Notes: generated by a model not told the origin, from the sequence alone. 64,000 nt of DNA from Candidatus Aminicenantes bacterium UBA6228 (GCA_002441005.1 DJWO01000002.1:538-64537); one strand, 5' to 3'. Shown: positions 1 to 8,507, counted from the first letter of the stretch. Program-made: numbers and translations.

Positions 1-28
1 TCTGAGCCAGGATCAAACTCTCCAGTTA
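1..28 (-). rRNA. rrs: 16S ribosomal RNA, 5' end only
   Basis: Positions 2-21 are the reverse complement of the universal 16S 5' segment AGAGTTTGATCCTGGCTCAG. In E. coli numbering this starts at about nucleotide 8, so the mature 5' end lies near position 28. The rest of the gene is outside the window. The leader and promoter upstream, at 99-234, support a genuine rRNA operon start. Confidence 0.95.
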
Positions 29-98
29 TTTTGAACTCTTGCGAGTTCTAAGCTTTTGAGTTTAGACAAATAGGTCGATCGCTGGTTGCTCCGCTTTG

Positions 99-111
99 TC
101 TTTCAAAGAAC
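99..111 (-). promoter_or_regulatory. boxA-like antitermination site in the rRNA leader
   Basis: Read on the minus strand, the segment is GTTCTTTGAAAGA. It matches the boxA-type element found in many rRNA leaders, where NusB/NusE bind. It lies between the promoter at 206-234 and the 16S 5' end. A short dyad (TTTCTTTC/GAAAGAAA) at about 114-138 on the promoter side may be part of the processing stem; that is inference. Confidence 0.6.
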
Positions 112-205
112 TGATTTCTTTCTATCCCGAGAAAGAAAATCCTTTTAGGCTTTCTGTATTTTTTATCAATGACGATGTGTCTATCGATTACCAAAAGGCG
201 AAGTT

Positions 206-234
206 AATATAAAACCAAAACCAACATTTGTCAA
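206..234 (-). promoter_or_regulatory. Sigma-70-type rRNA promoter
   Basis: On the minus strand there is a perfect -35 (TTGACA, 229-234), a 17-bp spacer and a TATATT -10 (206-211). Transcription would start near 199 and run through the boxA-like site into 16S rRNA. An A/T-rich stretch just upstream (243-300) could act as an UP element, but this is not certain. Confidence 0.85.
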
Positions 235-440
235 GTGGCCCTGAAAAAATATTTTTAATCTCTTCTAAAGTCAATTTTAGTTATCTCTATCTTATTATTT
301 ATCAACCATCTCGTCAACTTTTGTTTACGCCCTGAAACTCCTGAACCAGCTAAACAGGCGGGAGATACCGGCTTCAACTGGCATGGCAATTGCAGATCTA
401 AAACCATGGCGAGTAAAGTCAAGTGGCTCGAGGAACAAAG

Positions 441-878
441 GTGAAACAGGCAAAGACAATCATAAAGAAGACAGGCCTGAAGCAATTATTTAAGCCGTTG
501 AAAGGCTCAAGCCTGCTGGAAGTCACCATCGCCATGGGGCTGGTTTTCTTTTTGCTGACCGGACTGGCTCAAATGATGGGCTCATCGCTTCTTATTAAAC
601 AAAAAGCGGATTACCATCGCCTGGCGGCCGATATCATTTCCAATCAACTCGAACGGCTAAAAAGCGCCGGGGTTGAGGCCCCGGCTTTATCACCCGGACT
701 TCACCAGGAGCCGGTTCAAGACCCGTCTTCAGGCAAAAAGTTTCTGTTAAACTGGGAGATAACGGAGGTCAACGATAATCTTAAGAAAGTCTGTTTGAGA
801 CTCTACCCGGCCTCAGCCAGCAGCCGGCTTACCGAAGTCAGAGCCACCCTGTATTTTTCACGACGCCTGAATTTTTAA
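441..878 (+). CDS. Type IV pilin-like protein (PilV/GspI type)
   Basis: A pilin-like protein of about 145 residues. After a basic leader it has a prepilin peptidase site of the form G-SSLLEVTIA, with Glu at mature position 5 and then a hydrophobic helix that anchors the protein and packs the pilus core. The soluble part is short and beta-rich. I chose GTG at 441 because GAGGA (430-434) sits six bases upstream; a GTG at 423 lacks a ribosome site. It heads a four-gene set of pilin-like genes reading the same way. By order and size it resembles the minor pilin PilV or pseudopilin GspI. Whether it serves a type IV pilus or type II secretion cannot be decided here because no ATPase, platform or secretin gene is in view. 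Confidence 0.8.
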   Translation: MKQAKTIIKKTGLKQLFKPLKGSSLLEVTIAMGLVFFLLTGLAQMMGSSLLIKQKADYHRLAADIISNQLERLKSAGVEAPALSPGLHQEPVQDPSSGKKFLLNWEITEVNDNLKKVCLRLYPASASSRLTEVRATLYFSRRLNF

Positions 879-933
879 ATGGAATTTTTAAGGGCGGTCT
901 ATCATTTTGATTCGCCCTTCAGAGAAGGGGAAA

Positions 934-1737
934 ATGATGAAGATGCCAGTTTCGCCTGGCCCCGGCCTGAAAAGTTTCTCCGGAACGGAAACTGAAGGCG
1001 GCAAGCAGGCCACCCGTTCGAAGAGCCTTTTTTCCGGCTTTTCTCTCCTTGAGAGCCTTATCAGCCTTTCTCTCAGTCTATTTATTTTAATTTCCGCCCT
1101 GGAAGTCATGACTCAAGCTAAAAGGATTTACAGCCGTTCTCAAAGCGAGCAGGAGACTGCCCTGGGAGCAGCTGTGGCCCTGGAAAAAATTCGCGAGGAC
1201 CTCGAGCAAGCTGGTGCTGGACTTGACGGCCACCGGCCAGAGGCAGACTGCTGGCCGATAAAGGTCGAAAATTCTGTAATTAGCATGTATTCCGGGGACA
1301 TCACTGTTAAGTTGGCTGCTGACATTGAGGCCGGCCAGACTTCAGTCTTGATCATACCCTGGTCAGGCTCAGATTCAAAACTCAGGGCCGGCAGGACCAT
1401 CTTGTTTGCCGGTCAAGGTCGGATAGAACTGGTTAGAATTACCGGTGTTTTAAACGACCGGCTTATTGTCTCACCGGCTTTTTCCAGCTCATTTCGGGCA
1501 GCAGAGTCGGCTGCCTATCTTCTTGAAACGGTCGAGTTATATCTCGATTCAAAACAGTCAATCTTGAGGAGGAGGGTTAACGGAACCTCCGGCCAGCCTT
1601 TGCTCGAAGAGGTCAGCAGCTTTGAACCTGCCTATGACCAGCCAGGCAACCTGGTCTCAATAAGACTTGGAACTGGCCCAAGAAAGGAGAAAAGTCATGA
1701 ACTTCTTTTCTATCCGAAAAATACCGCCGGGACATAA
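934..1737 (+). CDS. Type IV pilin-like protein (PilW/GspJ type)
   Basis: A protein of about 267 residues. A basic, Ser/Gly-rich leader is followed by a prepilin cleavage and methylation motif (G-FSLLESLIS, Glu at mature +5) and a long hydrophobic helix. The remaining 200 residues are soluble and beta-rich, with a tract near the end resembling PilW-type minor pilins. ATG codons at 934 and 937 follow GAAGGGG (924-930); 937 has the better spacing. An upstream TTG at 907 is in frame but has no ribosome site. The leader before the cleavage site is unusually long (about 35 residues). The 3' end overlaps the next gene by 41 bases, so the two are probably co-translated. Confidence 0.75.
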   Translation: MMKMPVSPGPGLKSFSGTETEGGKQATRSKSLFSGFSLLESLISLSLSLFILISALEVMTQAKRIYSRSQSEQETALGAAVALEKIREDLEQAGAGLDGHRPEADCWPIKVENSVISMYSGDITVKLAADIEAGQTSVLIIPWSGSDSKLRAGRTILFAGQGRIELVRITGVLNDRLIVSPAFSSSFRAAESAAYLLETVELYLDSKQSILRRRVNGTSGQPLLEEVSSFEPAYDQPGNLVSIRLGTGPRKEKSHELLFYPKNTAGT

Positions 1738-3262
1738 AGAAGCCGGATCGGCTATGATGGTTTGTATTCTGGTTATGGCTATTTTTACTTCGCTCGGACT
1801 GGGCTGGCTTGTTAGCTCACAAATCTTTCTTCAAGTTGAAGGCAGCCGGAAACTAAATCGCCTGGCTCTCTATGCGGCTGAAAATGGCCTTAAGACTTCT
1901 TTAGAAGCGATCAGCGGCCATCTTCAAAGCTCTTATTCCGGGCAAGAAATAACCGAAGAAGATTTTCAGAGTTTAAGAGGCCGGTTGCTGTCAGGTGAAA
2001 ACCCCCTGACCGGTTCTGATCTGGACGAAATAATTGAGGCGGTTGAAAGCTACGATGATTTTTCCAAAATGAGCTGGCAGGTTTCTGCCTCGGTGGAAAA
2101 GACGGGGCTTGAAGATTTTGAGCAATACCTGAAATCAACCTGCAGGTTAATTATAGATTCAACCGGTCGGGTGCAGGATTTTGGCGGGAAAAGGTCAGAA
2201 GAAGTCATAGCCTCTCTGACCTTCTATGCCGGACACCTGCCCCTCGACCGGTTATCAGCCGCCATCGAGGCTGACGGGCTGCCTGAAGAAGCCAGGGACA
2301 AGATAAATATTATTCCCTCAAACCCGGCCAGTATTAAAAATGATCAGCCTCTAACCTTAAGTCAGGGCACGATTCCGGATAACGCCCTGCCCTTAATTTC
2401 GCGAGGACTTAAAATTCTAAAGCCGGATGCCCTGCCTGACTGGTTGCTGCGGCAGGCACTCGGACTGCCACCGGGGAATGAGCCAGTGCCTGACGGGGTT
2501 TACCTGATTAGAGATGATCTTGGTCCAGGCGGGGTCTTTGTTGAGGGTGACCTGACCCAGCTCCTGCTTGGCATCGAGACAGACTGGCAGATTATTCAAT
2601 TTCAACAGGAAGAAAAAACCTGGCAAATAAAATTCAATCCGCCAAGCCAAAAAATAAATTTTATTACCCCAGATGGGCAGATAGATGACGATGGGCTGTT
2701 AATTCCATTAATCATGATCAATGGCCAGGTCAAAAATCTGACTGGCGGTCAACCTGGTCAAGATGGGTTTCTGATCCCATCGGCTGAGGAAGAGACGCTC
2801 AGTATTCTGAGCGATTGCCGCCTGACAATTGTTTCATCAGGTAAGATAAATATCACCACCAGCCTTAAAGCTCAGGGATTAGAGTGGAAAGAAGGAATTC
2901 CCTACCTTCGCCAGCCAGACTCGCCCCTTACTATTTGGTCAACCGGCAAAGATTTTCAGACTGAGGAGCAGGTGGATGGTGGAATTAATCTTCTTTCGCA
3001 GGAGAACAACCCTATGACCATAACCGGTAATTTGGTAGCTGGCGGAGAAGGGCTCAAGATCGATTCTAAAAGCGGTGAAGTTCAAGTTGCCGGTAGTCTG
3101 GCTGCTACCCGGATAAACCCGGGAGACAACCAGCTAACTGTTTTTACCGGGCTGCAGACTGGAAGCCTTGAAGATGATACCGGTGGACTTAATATCTATT
3201 CAGATAAACCACTTATTCACCTGAATGAATTCAAAATTATTGAATGGAGGGTGGCTAAATGA
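1697..3262 (+). CDS. PilX/GspK-like pilus assembly protein
   Basis: A protein of about 521 residues. The N-terminus carries a PilX-type segment (GSAMMVCILVMA then a hydrophobic helix) without the canonical Glu at +5, as is usual for PilX/GspK tip proteins. The large remainder is probably a periplasmic beta-rich domain. ATG 1697 follows AAAGGAG (1683-1689) at seven bases; the in-frame codon at 1667 lacks a site. The gene overlaps the previous one by 41 bases and its stop overlaps the next start as ATGA. In the family this protein caps the minor pilin complex that starts pilus assembly. The exact identity is uncertain because the soluble region shows no motif I recognise. Confidence 0.65.
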   Translation: MNFFSIRKIPPGHKEAGSAMMVCILVMAIFTSLGLGWLVSSQIFLQVEGSRKLNRLALYAAENGLKTSLEAISGHLQSSYSGQEITEEDFQSLRGRLLSGENPLTGSDLDEIIEAVESYDDFSKMSWQVSASVEKTGLEDFEQYLKSTCRLIIDSTGRVQDFGGKRSEEVIASLTFYAGHLPLDRLSAAIEADGLPEEARDKINIIPSNPASIKNDQPLTLSQGTIPDNALPLISRGLKILKPDALPDWLLRQALGLPPGNEPVPDGVYLIRDDLGPGGVFVEGDLTQLLLGIETDWQIIQFQQEEKTWQIKFNPPSQKINFITPDGQIDDDGLLIPLIMINGQVKNLTGGQPGQDGFLIPSAEEETLSILSDCRLTIVSSGKINITTSLKAQGLEWKEGIPYLRQPDSPLTIWSTGKDFQTEEQVDGGINLLSQENNPMTITGNLVAGGEGLKIDSKSGEVQVAGSLAATRINPGDNQLTVFTGLQTGSLEDDTGGLNIYSDKPLIHLNEFKIIEWRVAK

Positions 3263-3708
3263 AAAAATCAAGAAAATATAAATTTAAACCCGGAGGTTAT
3301 ACGCTTCTTGAGACAGTTATTTCTCTTTCAATTGTTATGGCCATGATCTTAATTGGTTCAGGGTTAAAGCCCGATAGCGGGAAGCACCAGCTAAACACGG
3401 CGGTTAATCAAGTCCATTCCAGCCTGTCCTTAGCCAGATTCAGAGCTATTCGCCAGCAGGTACCGGTTAAAGTCAGCTTCCATGATAATTTTTGCGAGCT
3501 CTCAGAATTCGACAGCCAGAAATCGTTCTGGATCACAAAATCAAGACGGTTCTTAGAGGGAGTGGTGGTCTCGGCCAACAATGAACCGGTCTTTTATCCT
3601 CAGGGGACTGTCTCCAATTTGGCTTCAATAGAAGTGGCTAATGACCATGGCCTTTATCTTATAACCGTGGCTATTACCGGGCGACTCAAGATCAGCCAGA
3701 TGGACTAA
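3259..3708 (+). CDS. Type IV pilin-like protein (FimT/GspH type)
   Basis: A 149-residue protein with a short basic leader, a prepilin site G-YTLLETVIS with Glu at mature +5, and a hydrophobic helix. The following region, with the pattern of 'SLSLARFRAIRQQ', is the part of FimT/GspH proteins after the helix where short strands and an Ala/Arg-rich helix occur. It starts inside the previous stop (ATGA overlap), so it is translationally coupled. It is the last gene of the pilin set. FimT-like minor pilins bind DNA in some naturally competent bacteria; nothing here tests that. Confidence 0.8.
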   Translation: MKKSRKYKFKPGGYTLLETVISLSIVMAMILIGSGLKPDSGKHQLNTAVNQVHSSLSLARFRAIRQQVPVKVSFHDNFCELSEFDSQKSFWITKSRRFLEGVVVSANNEPVFYPQGTVSNLASIEVANDHGLYLITVAITGRLKISQMD

Positions 3709-3743
3709 CCGCCTGTTAATTAAGAACATTAAAAAATTTTTTG

Positions 3744-3772
3744 TTGAATTAAATTCTACTCTTATTTATAAG
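3744..3772 (+). promoter_or_regulatory. Putative sigma-70-type promoter for the S9 peptidase gene
   Basis: TTGAAT (3744-3749), a 17-bp spacer and TATAAG (3767-3772) lie in the gap after the pilin genes, about 50 bases before the ATG at 3821. AAAGGAG precedes that ATG. The hexamers are good but not perfect. Confidence 0.5.
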
Positions 3773-3820
3773 TTTCTTAGAGGATCTTCCTCCACTTTAT
3801 CAAACTAAAGGAGAAGAATC

Positions 3821-6232
3821 ATGCCGGTAAAGACCGCCAGAAGAATTTTAGTAGCTACCAGCGGGCTGCTATTTTTAATTTTCACTATTAATTTTCTCTT
3901 GGCTCAGGAGCCATACAAATTACCGCCAAAGGAAATTGTAGATATTCTGGATGCCCCGCCTCTGCCGATGGTGAGTCTCGATCCTCAAAATAAAATAATG
4001 CTTATTAGCTATTATCAATCGATGCCTTCTATTGCCCAGGTCAGTCAGCCCTTTTACCGGGTGGCCGGTCTGAGAATTACTCCCCACAGTAATAGCCGTC
4101 AGGTTCTGCGCTTTTATACCAAATTTGTTTTAAAAAATATTAAGACCGGAAAAGAACTCGCCGTTGATTTGCCTGAAGAACCGGTCTATAGCTTGCCCAA
4201 CTGGTCCCCTGATGGACGCTATCTGGCTTTAAAGAAATATTTGGCTAATGGCCTCGAGCTGTGGTTAATAGAGGCTTCAACCGGTCAGGCCAGAAAGCTT
4301 TTTGGACCTTCCCTTAATGCCGTCTTAACTGATGGTTATGTCTGGTGGCCAGACAGCCGCAGCCTTTTAATCACTATGAACCAGGACAATCGCGGGCCGG
4401 AACCTCAGGTTCCGGCCATCCCCATTGGACCGAATATTCAGGAAACATCAGGCAAAAAAGCCGCCGTGGCCACCTATCAGGATTTGCTGCGAACTCCCTT
4501 TGATGAAAAGATATTCGAATATTTAGCCACTGTTCAGCTGGCCAGGCTAAATATCCAGTCGGGCGAATTAACCAATCTCGGCCAGCCTGGAATTTACCAG
4601 GAGGCTTCAATTAGTCCTTCCGGTGAATTTTTGCTGGTTGACAAAATCAAGCGCCCTTTCTCTTATAGCGTCCCATTCAATCTGTTCAGTCATGCCCTCG
4701 AGATCTGGGACAGCCAGGGGAAGCTGGTTAAACTAATCGCCGACCTGCCAGCAGCGGAAGAGACACCAAGAAATGGTGTCCCGGTCGGGCCGCGGTCATT
4801 AGCCTGGCAGCCGCTTCAGCCGGCGGTTTTGATCTGGGTCGAAGCCCTGGATGGAGGGGACCCCGAGAAGAACGTCCCGGAGCGTGAAAAGATTATGTCG
4901 CTGGCGGCTCCTTTTAATCAAGAAGCAATCGAAATTTTGAGACTGCCGGAAAGATATCAGGGAATAACCTGGCTTGGTCAGCCTGGTCAGGGGCTAGTTT
5001 CCCAGTATGAATGGAAAAAGCGCTGGCGGACAACTTACCTTTTTGCTACTGACCGGCCCGGCCTGAAACAGAAGATATTCGACTTAAGTGCCCAGGATCA
5101 GTATCACGATCCGGGACGCCCGGTGATGGTTTCTAGTCCAGCCGGAGATAGAGTGGCTGCCCAGGATGGAGATTTCATCTACCTTCGCGGGAGCGGCTCG
5201 TCGCCTGAGGGTGATCGTCCTTTTGTTGACCGTTTAAACCTCAAAACCGGCCAGGCGAAACGTCTGTATCACTGCCAGCAGGGTGTTTATGAAACCTTTA
5301 TCTCATTTTATGGCCAGAGTAAATCAGAGATTATTACTTCCCTTGAATCGCCCACGATGCCCCCCAATTATTATCTGCTTAACCTTAAGACTAAAAAAAG
5401 AACTGCTTTAACTTCGTTCGCTGACCCGGCTCCACAGCTAACCGCCGCCAAACGGCAGCTTATCAAATATAAAAGAAACGACGGACTGGAACTCTCTGGT
5501 TTTCTTTATCTTCCGCCCAACTACCAGGAAGGTCAGCGGCTGCCGGTGGTCGTCTGGGCTTATCCCCTGGAGTACAATGATCCATCAACAGCCGGACAGG
5601 TCAGGGGTTCTCCTTACCGGTTCACTTTCTATCGCGGGGCCAGCCAGCTTTTCTATCTAACTCAGGGTTACGCTGTTCTCGATGATGCTCAAATGCCAGT
5701 CGTTGGTGATCCAAAAACCATGAATGATACTTTCATTCCCCAGATTGTGGCTAACGCTGAGGCAGCTATTGAAGCTCTGGACCGGCTGGGCATTGTTGAT
5801 AGGAAAAGAGTAGGCGTAGGCGGTCACAGTTATGGCGCTTTCATGACAGCTAATCTTCTGGCTCATTCAGACCTTTTTGCCGCCGGCGTGGCCCGGAGCG
5901 GGGCTTACAACCGCACTCTGACTCCTTTTGGTTTCCAGAGTGAGAGAAGAACTCTGTGGGAAGCTCCAGAACTCTACCTGAAAGTTTCACCTTTCATGCA
6001 TGCCGGTAAGATAAATGAGCCTTTACTTCTCATTCACGGTGAGGCTGACAATAATTCTGGCACTTTTCCTATTCAATCCGAGCGTCTGTTTGCTGCAATT
6101 AAAGGGCTCGGGGGAACGGCCAGACTGGTCATGCTGCCGAATGAAAGCCACGGCTATTCAGCCAGGGAATCAGTGCTTCATGTTCTGGCCGAGATGATTG
6201 ACTGGTTTGACCGGCATGTGAAGAAAAGATAA
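3821..6232 (+). CDS. Exported S9-family serine peptidase (glutamyl endopeptidase-like)
   Basis: An 803-residue protein with a signal peptide (hydrophobic segment at about 13-28, then AQ). The middle is a long beta-propeller-like region with repeated 'WSPDGRYLA' and 'PDSRSL' blades. The C-terminal 250 residues form an alpha/beta-hydrolase domain. The triad can be read as Ser670 (GGHSYGA), Asp743 (HGEADNN) and His777 (NESHGYS). The tract AGQVRGSP in the hydrolase domain and the overall order resemble the S9D glutamyl endopeptidase group rather than DPP4 or acylaminoacyl peptidases. It is likely to digest peptides in the periplasm or outside the cell. It has its own putative promoter and is probably monocistronic. 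Substrate preference is inferred. Confidence 0.85.
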   Translation: MPVKTARRILVATSGLLFLIFTINFLLAQEPYKLPPKEIVDILDAPPLPMVSLDPQNKIMLISYYQSMPSIAQVSQPFYRVAGLRITPHSNSRQVLRFYTKFVLKNIKTGKELAVDLPEEPVYSLPNWSPDGRYLALKKYLANGLELWLIEASTGQARKLFGPSLNAVLTDGYVWWPDSRSLLITMNQDNRGPEPQVPAIPIGPNIQETSGKKAAVATYQDLLRTPFDEKIFEYLATVQLARLNIQSGELTNLGQPGIYQEASISPSGEFLLVDKIKRPFSYSVPFNLFSHALEIWDSQGKLVKLIADLPAAEETPRNGVPVGPRSLAWQPLQPAVLIWVEALDGGDPEKNVPEREKIMSLAAPFNQEAIEILRLPERYQGITWLGQPGQGLVSQYEWKKRWRTTYLFATDRPGLKQKIFDLSAQDQYHDPGRPVMVSSPAGDRVAAQDGDFIYLRGSGSSPEGDRPFVDRLNLKTGQAKRLYHCQQGVYETFISFYGQSKSEIITSLESPTMPPNYYLLNLKTKKRTALTSFADPAPQLTAAKRQLIKYKRNDGLELSGFLYLPPNYQEGQRLPVVVWAYPLEYNDPSTAGQVRGSPYRFTFYRGASQLFYLTQGYAVLDDAQMPVVGDPKTMNDTFIPQIVANAEAAIEALDRLGIVDRKRVGVGGHSYGAFMTANLLAHSDLFAAGVARSGAYNRTLTPFGFQSERRTLWEAPELYLKVSPFMHAGKINEPLLLIHGEADNNSGTFPIQSERLFAAIKGLGGTARLVMLPNESHGYSARESVLHVLAEMIDWFDRHVKKR

Positions 6233-6427
6233 CAAGCATTGGAGATGAAAACTTTTTCCACAATTCCTGTGAAAATCCCTGTGGAAATCTCCAGGCAAGG
6301 TTAATTTATTCCTTTGAAAATAAATAGGTTCTGATAAACTGCACATCTTTTGTACACCAGCCAGCAGGAGCTTTTTTTCCTGTCAGGACAGTGGTAAGAT
6401 AGAAACAAAAAGAGCAAAGGAGTCAGC

Positions 6428-7003
6428 GTGAAAAAGAACCGGTTAAAGACTTTAAGTCTGGTTTTATCTTCTATTTCATTTCTGGCCACGGGCCTGAGCC
6501 TGGCCGGTCCCTCAAGAGACTATCAGCAGCTGCCGGCTATCGGTAAGGTCGAAATCAAGGAGGTAGAGCCTTTTGTTTACTGTTCCTTGAGCCGGACGGG
6601 CTCTTTCGCCGATATAGAAGCAGCTGTAGGCGAACTGCTTCAACAGATGCAGGCTCAGAATGTATTCCCCATGGGTTCAATGATTGGTATTTATCATGGC
6701 GACCCAACTTTATCAGACCCTGAACAAATTCAGTGGGAAGTTGGTTTCCCGGTTAATGATCAGTCTTTGGTGCAGGCTCCCTTGCAGAAAAAGCAGTGGA
6801 CCTTTACCACTGTGGCCGTTGGCCTTCATGAGGGACCTTATGAGAAGACAGGAGAAACGATCTTAGGCCTGCGCCAATGGCTGGAAGATAACGGTTATGT
6901 CCAGAACGGGCCTATCCTGGAACGTTATCTCGATGCCGATCCAGCTGCGACTTCACCCGATCGCCTGAAAACAGAAATCTGGCTGCCCTGTAGAAAAGTT
7001 TGA
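6428..7003 (+). CDS. Exported GyrI-like effector-binding domain protein
   Basis: A 191-residue protein starting at GTG with AAAGGAG upstream (6414-6419). A signal peptide (residues about 6-26, ending SLAGP) is followed by one domain of about 150 residues. That domain resembles the GyrI-like/AraC effector-binding fold: the opening strand 'VEPFVYCSLSRTGSF', a helix of the type 'AVGELLQQMQ', 'GIYHG' and a late 'HEGPYEKTGETILGLRQWLEDNGY'. The fold normally sits in the cytoplasm, attached to a DNA-binding domain or acting alone as a gyrase inhibitor or ligand sponge. Here it has no DNA-binding part and appears to be exported. Its ligand is unknown. Confidence 0.7.
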   Translation: MKKNRLKTLSLVLSSISFLATGLSLAGPSRDYQQLPAIGKVEIKEVEPFVYCSLSRTGSFADIEAAVGELLQQMQAQNVFPMGSMIGIYHGDPTLSDPEQIQWEVGFPVNDQSLVQAPLQKKQWTFTTVAVGLHEGPYEKTGETILGLRQWLEDNGYVQNGPILERYLDADPAATSPDRLKTEIWLPCRKV

Positions 7004-7033
7004 AGCTAAAATTATGTGGACTGCGCCGGTCTT

Positions 7034-7759
7034 TTAATCCTCTCCGGGAAGATAATCACCTAACCGCTTTTGTCCATAACAGGCTTTGACGCATACTCCG
7101 CAAATAAACTGACCAACCAGCCCGGCCTGGCGAAACTCTTTTAGCTGGGCATAACAGCTAAGATGATCAAATTCTTCCGGGGTTTCTTTTATGGCTCCGG
7201 CGGGGCAAACAGCCTGGCAGCGATGGCATGACCCGCAGCCAAAGGGAATAGGCCGGTCAGTTTTAAGGGGCAGATTGGTCAGAACAGTCACCAAACGGAA
7301 GCGGGCTCCAAACAACGGGTTGACCAGCAGGTTATTGCGCCCCAGCCAGCCTAAACCGGCTAACTGGCCTACCTTTTTATGAGAGACATGAGCTCTTTGA
7401 TCTTTCCAATCTATGATCTGAGAAGCGGCGATGGGCAGGGCCAGGAATCCCAGAGAAGTGATTTCAGCAGCAAGTTTCAGGGCTGCCCGGTCAAGGAAGT
7501 TATTTAATTGCCGGTAATGATGAAAATAGAGAGGTGTCGGCGCCCGGTCAATATCGTCAAGGACAGATAATAAGACTTCTTTCCCTAAGGAAATAGCGGC
7601 ACCGTAGCGCTTGACGAGATGTTCGGGAAGAAGAAAACTGTCCTTTATGGCAGATATATCAGCCACACCGAACAGGTCGGCTTTGAGGACTTCGAGCGAA
7701 AAATTCCTCAGGAGATCATAGTTCTGAGCGGCTTTATCCTGGCGGCTGCTATTGTCCAT
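7034..7759 (-). CDS. Short QueG-like double [4Fe-4S] protein
   Basis: A 241-residue protein with the features of the epoxyqueuosine reductase superfamily. It has a central tract 'KKVGQLAGLGWLGRNNLL' and two iron-sulfur motifs: CGSCHRCQAVC at about residues 175-185, and a later Cys (SCYAQ) with CGVCVKAC near 222-229. True QueG proteins are about 310-380 residues with a C-terminal HEAT-like extension that contacts tRNA. This protein ends soon after the second cluster, so it belongs to the shorter, functionally undefined relatives. It stands alone on the minus strand between genes of the other strand. A redox or corrinoid-linked role is likely; tRNA modification is doubtful. Confidence 0.7.
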   Translation of the reverse strand: MDNSSRQDKAAQNYDLLRNFSLEVLKADLFGVADISAIKDSFLLPEHLVKRYGAAISLGKEVLLSVLDDIDRAPTPLYFHHYRQLNNFLDRAALKLAAEITSLGFLALPIAASQIIDWKDQRAHVSHKKVGQLAGLGWLGRNNLLVNPLFGARFRLVTVLTNLPLKTDRPIPFGCGSCHRCQAVCPAGAIKETPEEFDHLSCYAQLKEFRQAGLVGQFICGVCVKACYGQKRLGDYLPGED

Positions 7760-7818
7760 GATTCAAGATTTTATGGCGGGAAGGTCAGAATGTCAAAATA
7801 TCAAATTCCGCCTGGAGG

Positions 7819-7847
7819 TTGACCGGAAAACGCTTTTAAAGTATAAA
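7819..7847 (+). promoter_or_regulatory. Sigma-70-type promoter for ndk
   Basis: TTGACC (7819-7824), exactly 17 bases, then TATAAA (7842-7847). The predicted start lies near 7854, giving a leader of about 57 bases before the ndk ATG at 7911, which is preceded by GGGAGAGG. Confidence 0.75.
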
Positions 7848-7910
7848 TTCAATCTAAGATGAGACTGAGCTCTCAGCTAAGACAGAAAAATAGACCAGGG
7901 AGAGGCAAAG

Positions 7911-8312
7911 ATGAGCGAGAAGACTTTGGCCATAATTAAACCTGATGCAGTCAAAAAAAGGGTCATAGGCCGGATAATTCAAAGAATAGAAGATGAAGGA
8001 TTTAATATCCTGGGCCTGAAAATGGTCAAATTGAGCCTGGAAGAAGCCAAACAATTCTATTCAGTTCACCAGGATAAACCATTTTATGGTAGTTTAACTG
8101 AGTTTATGTCTTCCGGGCCGGTGGTGGTGCTGCTTCTCGAGGGGGAAAAGGCCATCAGACACTGGCGGGAAGTCATGGGAGCCACTAACCCGGCCGAGGC
8201 AAAGCCCGGGACTCTCCGGAGAGAGTTCGGATTTTCTATCGAGAGAAACGCTGTTCACGGGTCAGATAGCCCCCAGACGGCCGAGACAGAAATCGGGTTC
8301 TTCTTTAAGTAA
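7911..8312 (+). CDS. ndk: Nucleoside-diphosphate kinase
   Basis: A 133-residue enzyme that passes phosphate from ATP to other nucleoside diphosphates through a phospho-histidine. The family landmarks are all present: the N-terminal 'TLAIIKPDAV', 'RHWREVMGATNP', the 'GTLRREFG' loop and the active-site tract 'NAVHGSDS' with His116. The length is slightly under the usual 140 because the C-terminus is short. It has its own promoter at 7819-7847 and a good ribosome site. It appears monocistronic: the next gene has its own promoter. Confidence 0.97.
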   Translation: MSEKTLAIIKPDAVKKRVIGRIIQRIEDEGFNILGLKMVKLSLEEAKQFYSVHQDKPFYGSLTEFMSSGPVVVLLLEGEKAIRHWREVMGATNPAEAKPGTLRREFGFSIERNAVHGSDSPQTAETEIGFFFK

Positions 8313-8355
8313 CAGATAATTAAAAAAATATTCTTTTCCAGGGTAAAAATTTTAC

Positions 8356-8384
8356 TTGACAAACGGCAAAATAAATTTTATGTT
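8356..8384 (+). promoter_or_regulatory. Strong sigma-70-type promoter for the small exported protein
   Basis: A perfect TTGACA (8356-8361), a 17-base spacer and TATGTT (8379-8384). The predicted start near 8391 gives a leader of about 100 bases before the ATG at 8492. The leader has a GGGGGT...ATCACCC hairpin candidate (about 8416-8440) and a short open frame with its own GGAGGAG site. Confidence 0.75.
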
Positions 8385-8405
8385 TTTCCTGCGCCTTGGA
8401 GGAGA

Positions 8406-8507
8406 ATGAAAAACAGGGGGTATAGGCATTTTTATCACCCTCTGCGTCTGTCACTCAACAGGGCTAATTTTAATGGATGGAGGATTTCACTATGCGTAAA
8501 TCTTTAA
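8406..8507 (+). CDS. Possible 33-codon leader ORF
   Basis: An open frame starting at ATG 8406, directly after GGAGGAG (8398-8404), and ending at TAA 8505-8507. It overlaps the start of the exported-protein gene at 8492 in a different frame. The translated peptide is rich in Arg, His, Asn and aromatic residues and has no recognisable domain. The ribosome site is close to the ATG, so translation may be weak. If it is translated, ribosomes terminating at 8507 could affect initiation at 8492. It may equally be a chance frame. Confidence 0.25.
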   Translation: MKNRGYRHFYHPLRLSLNRANFNGWRISLCVNL

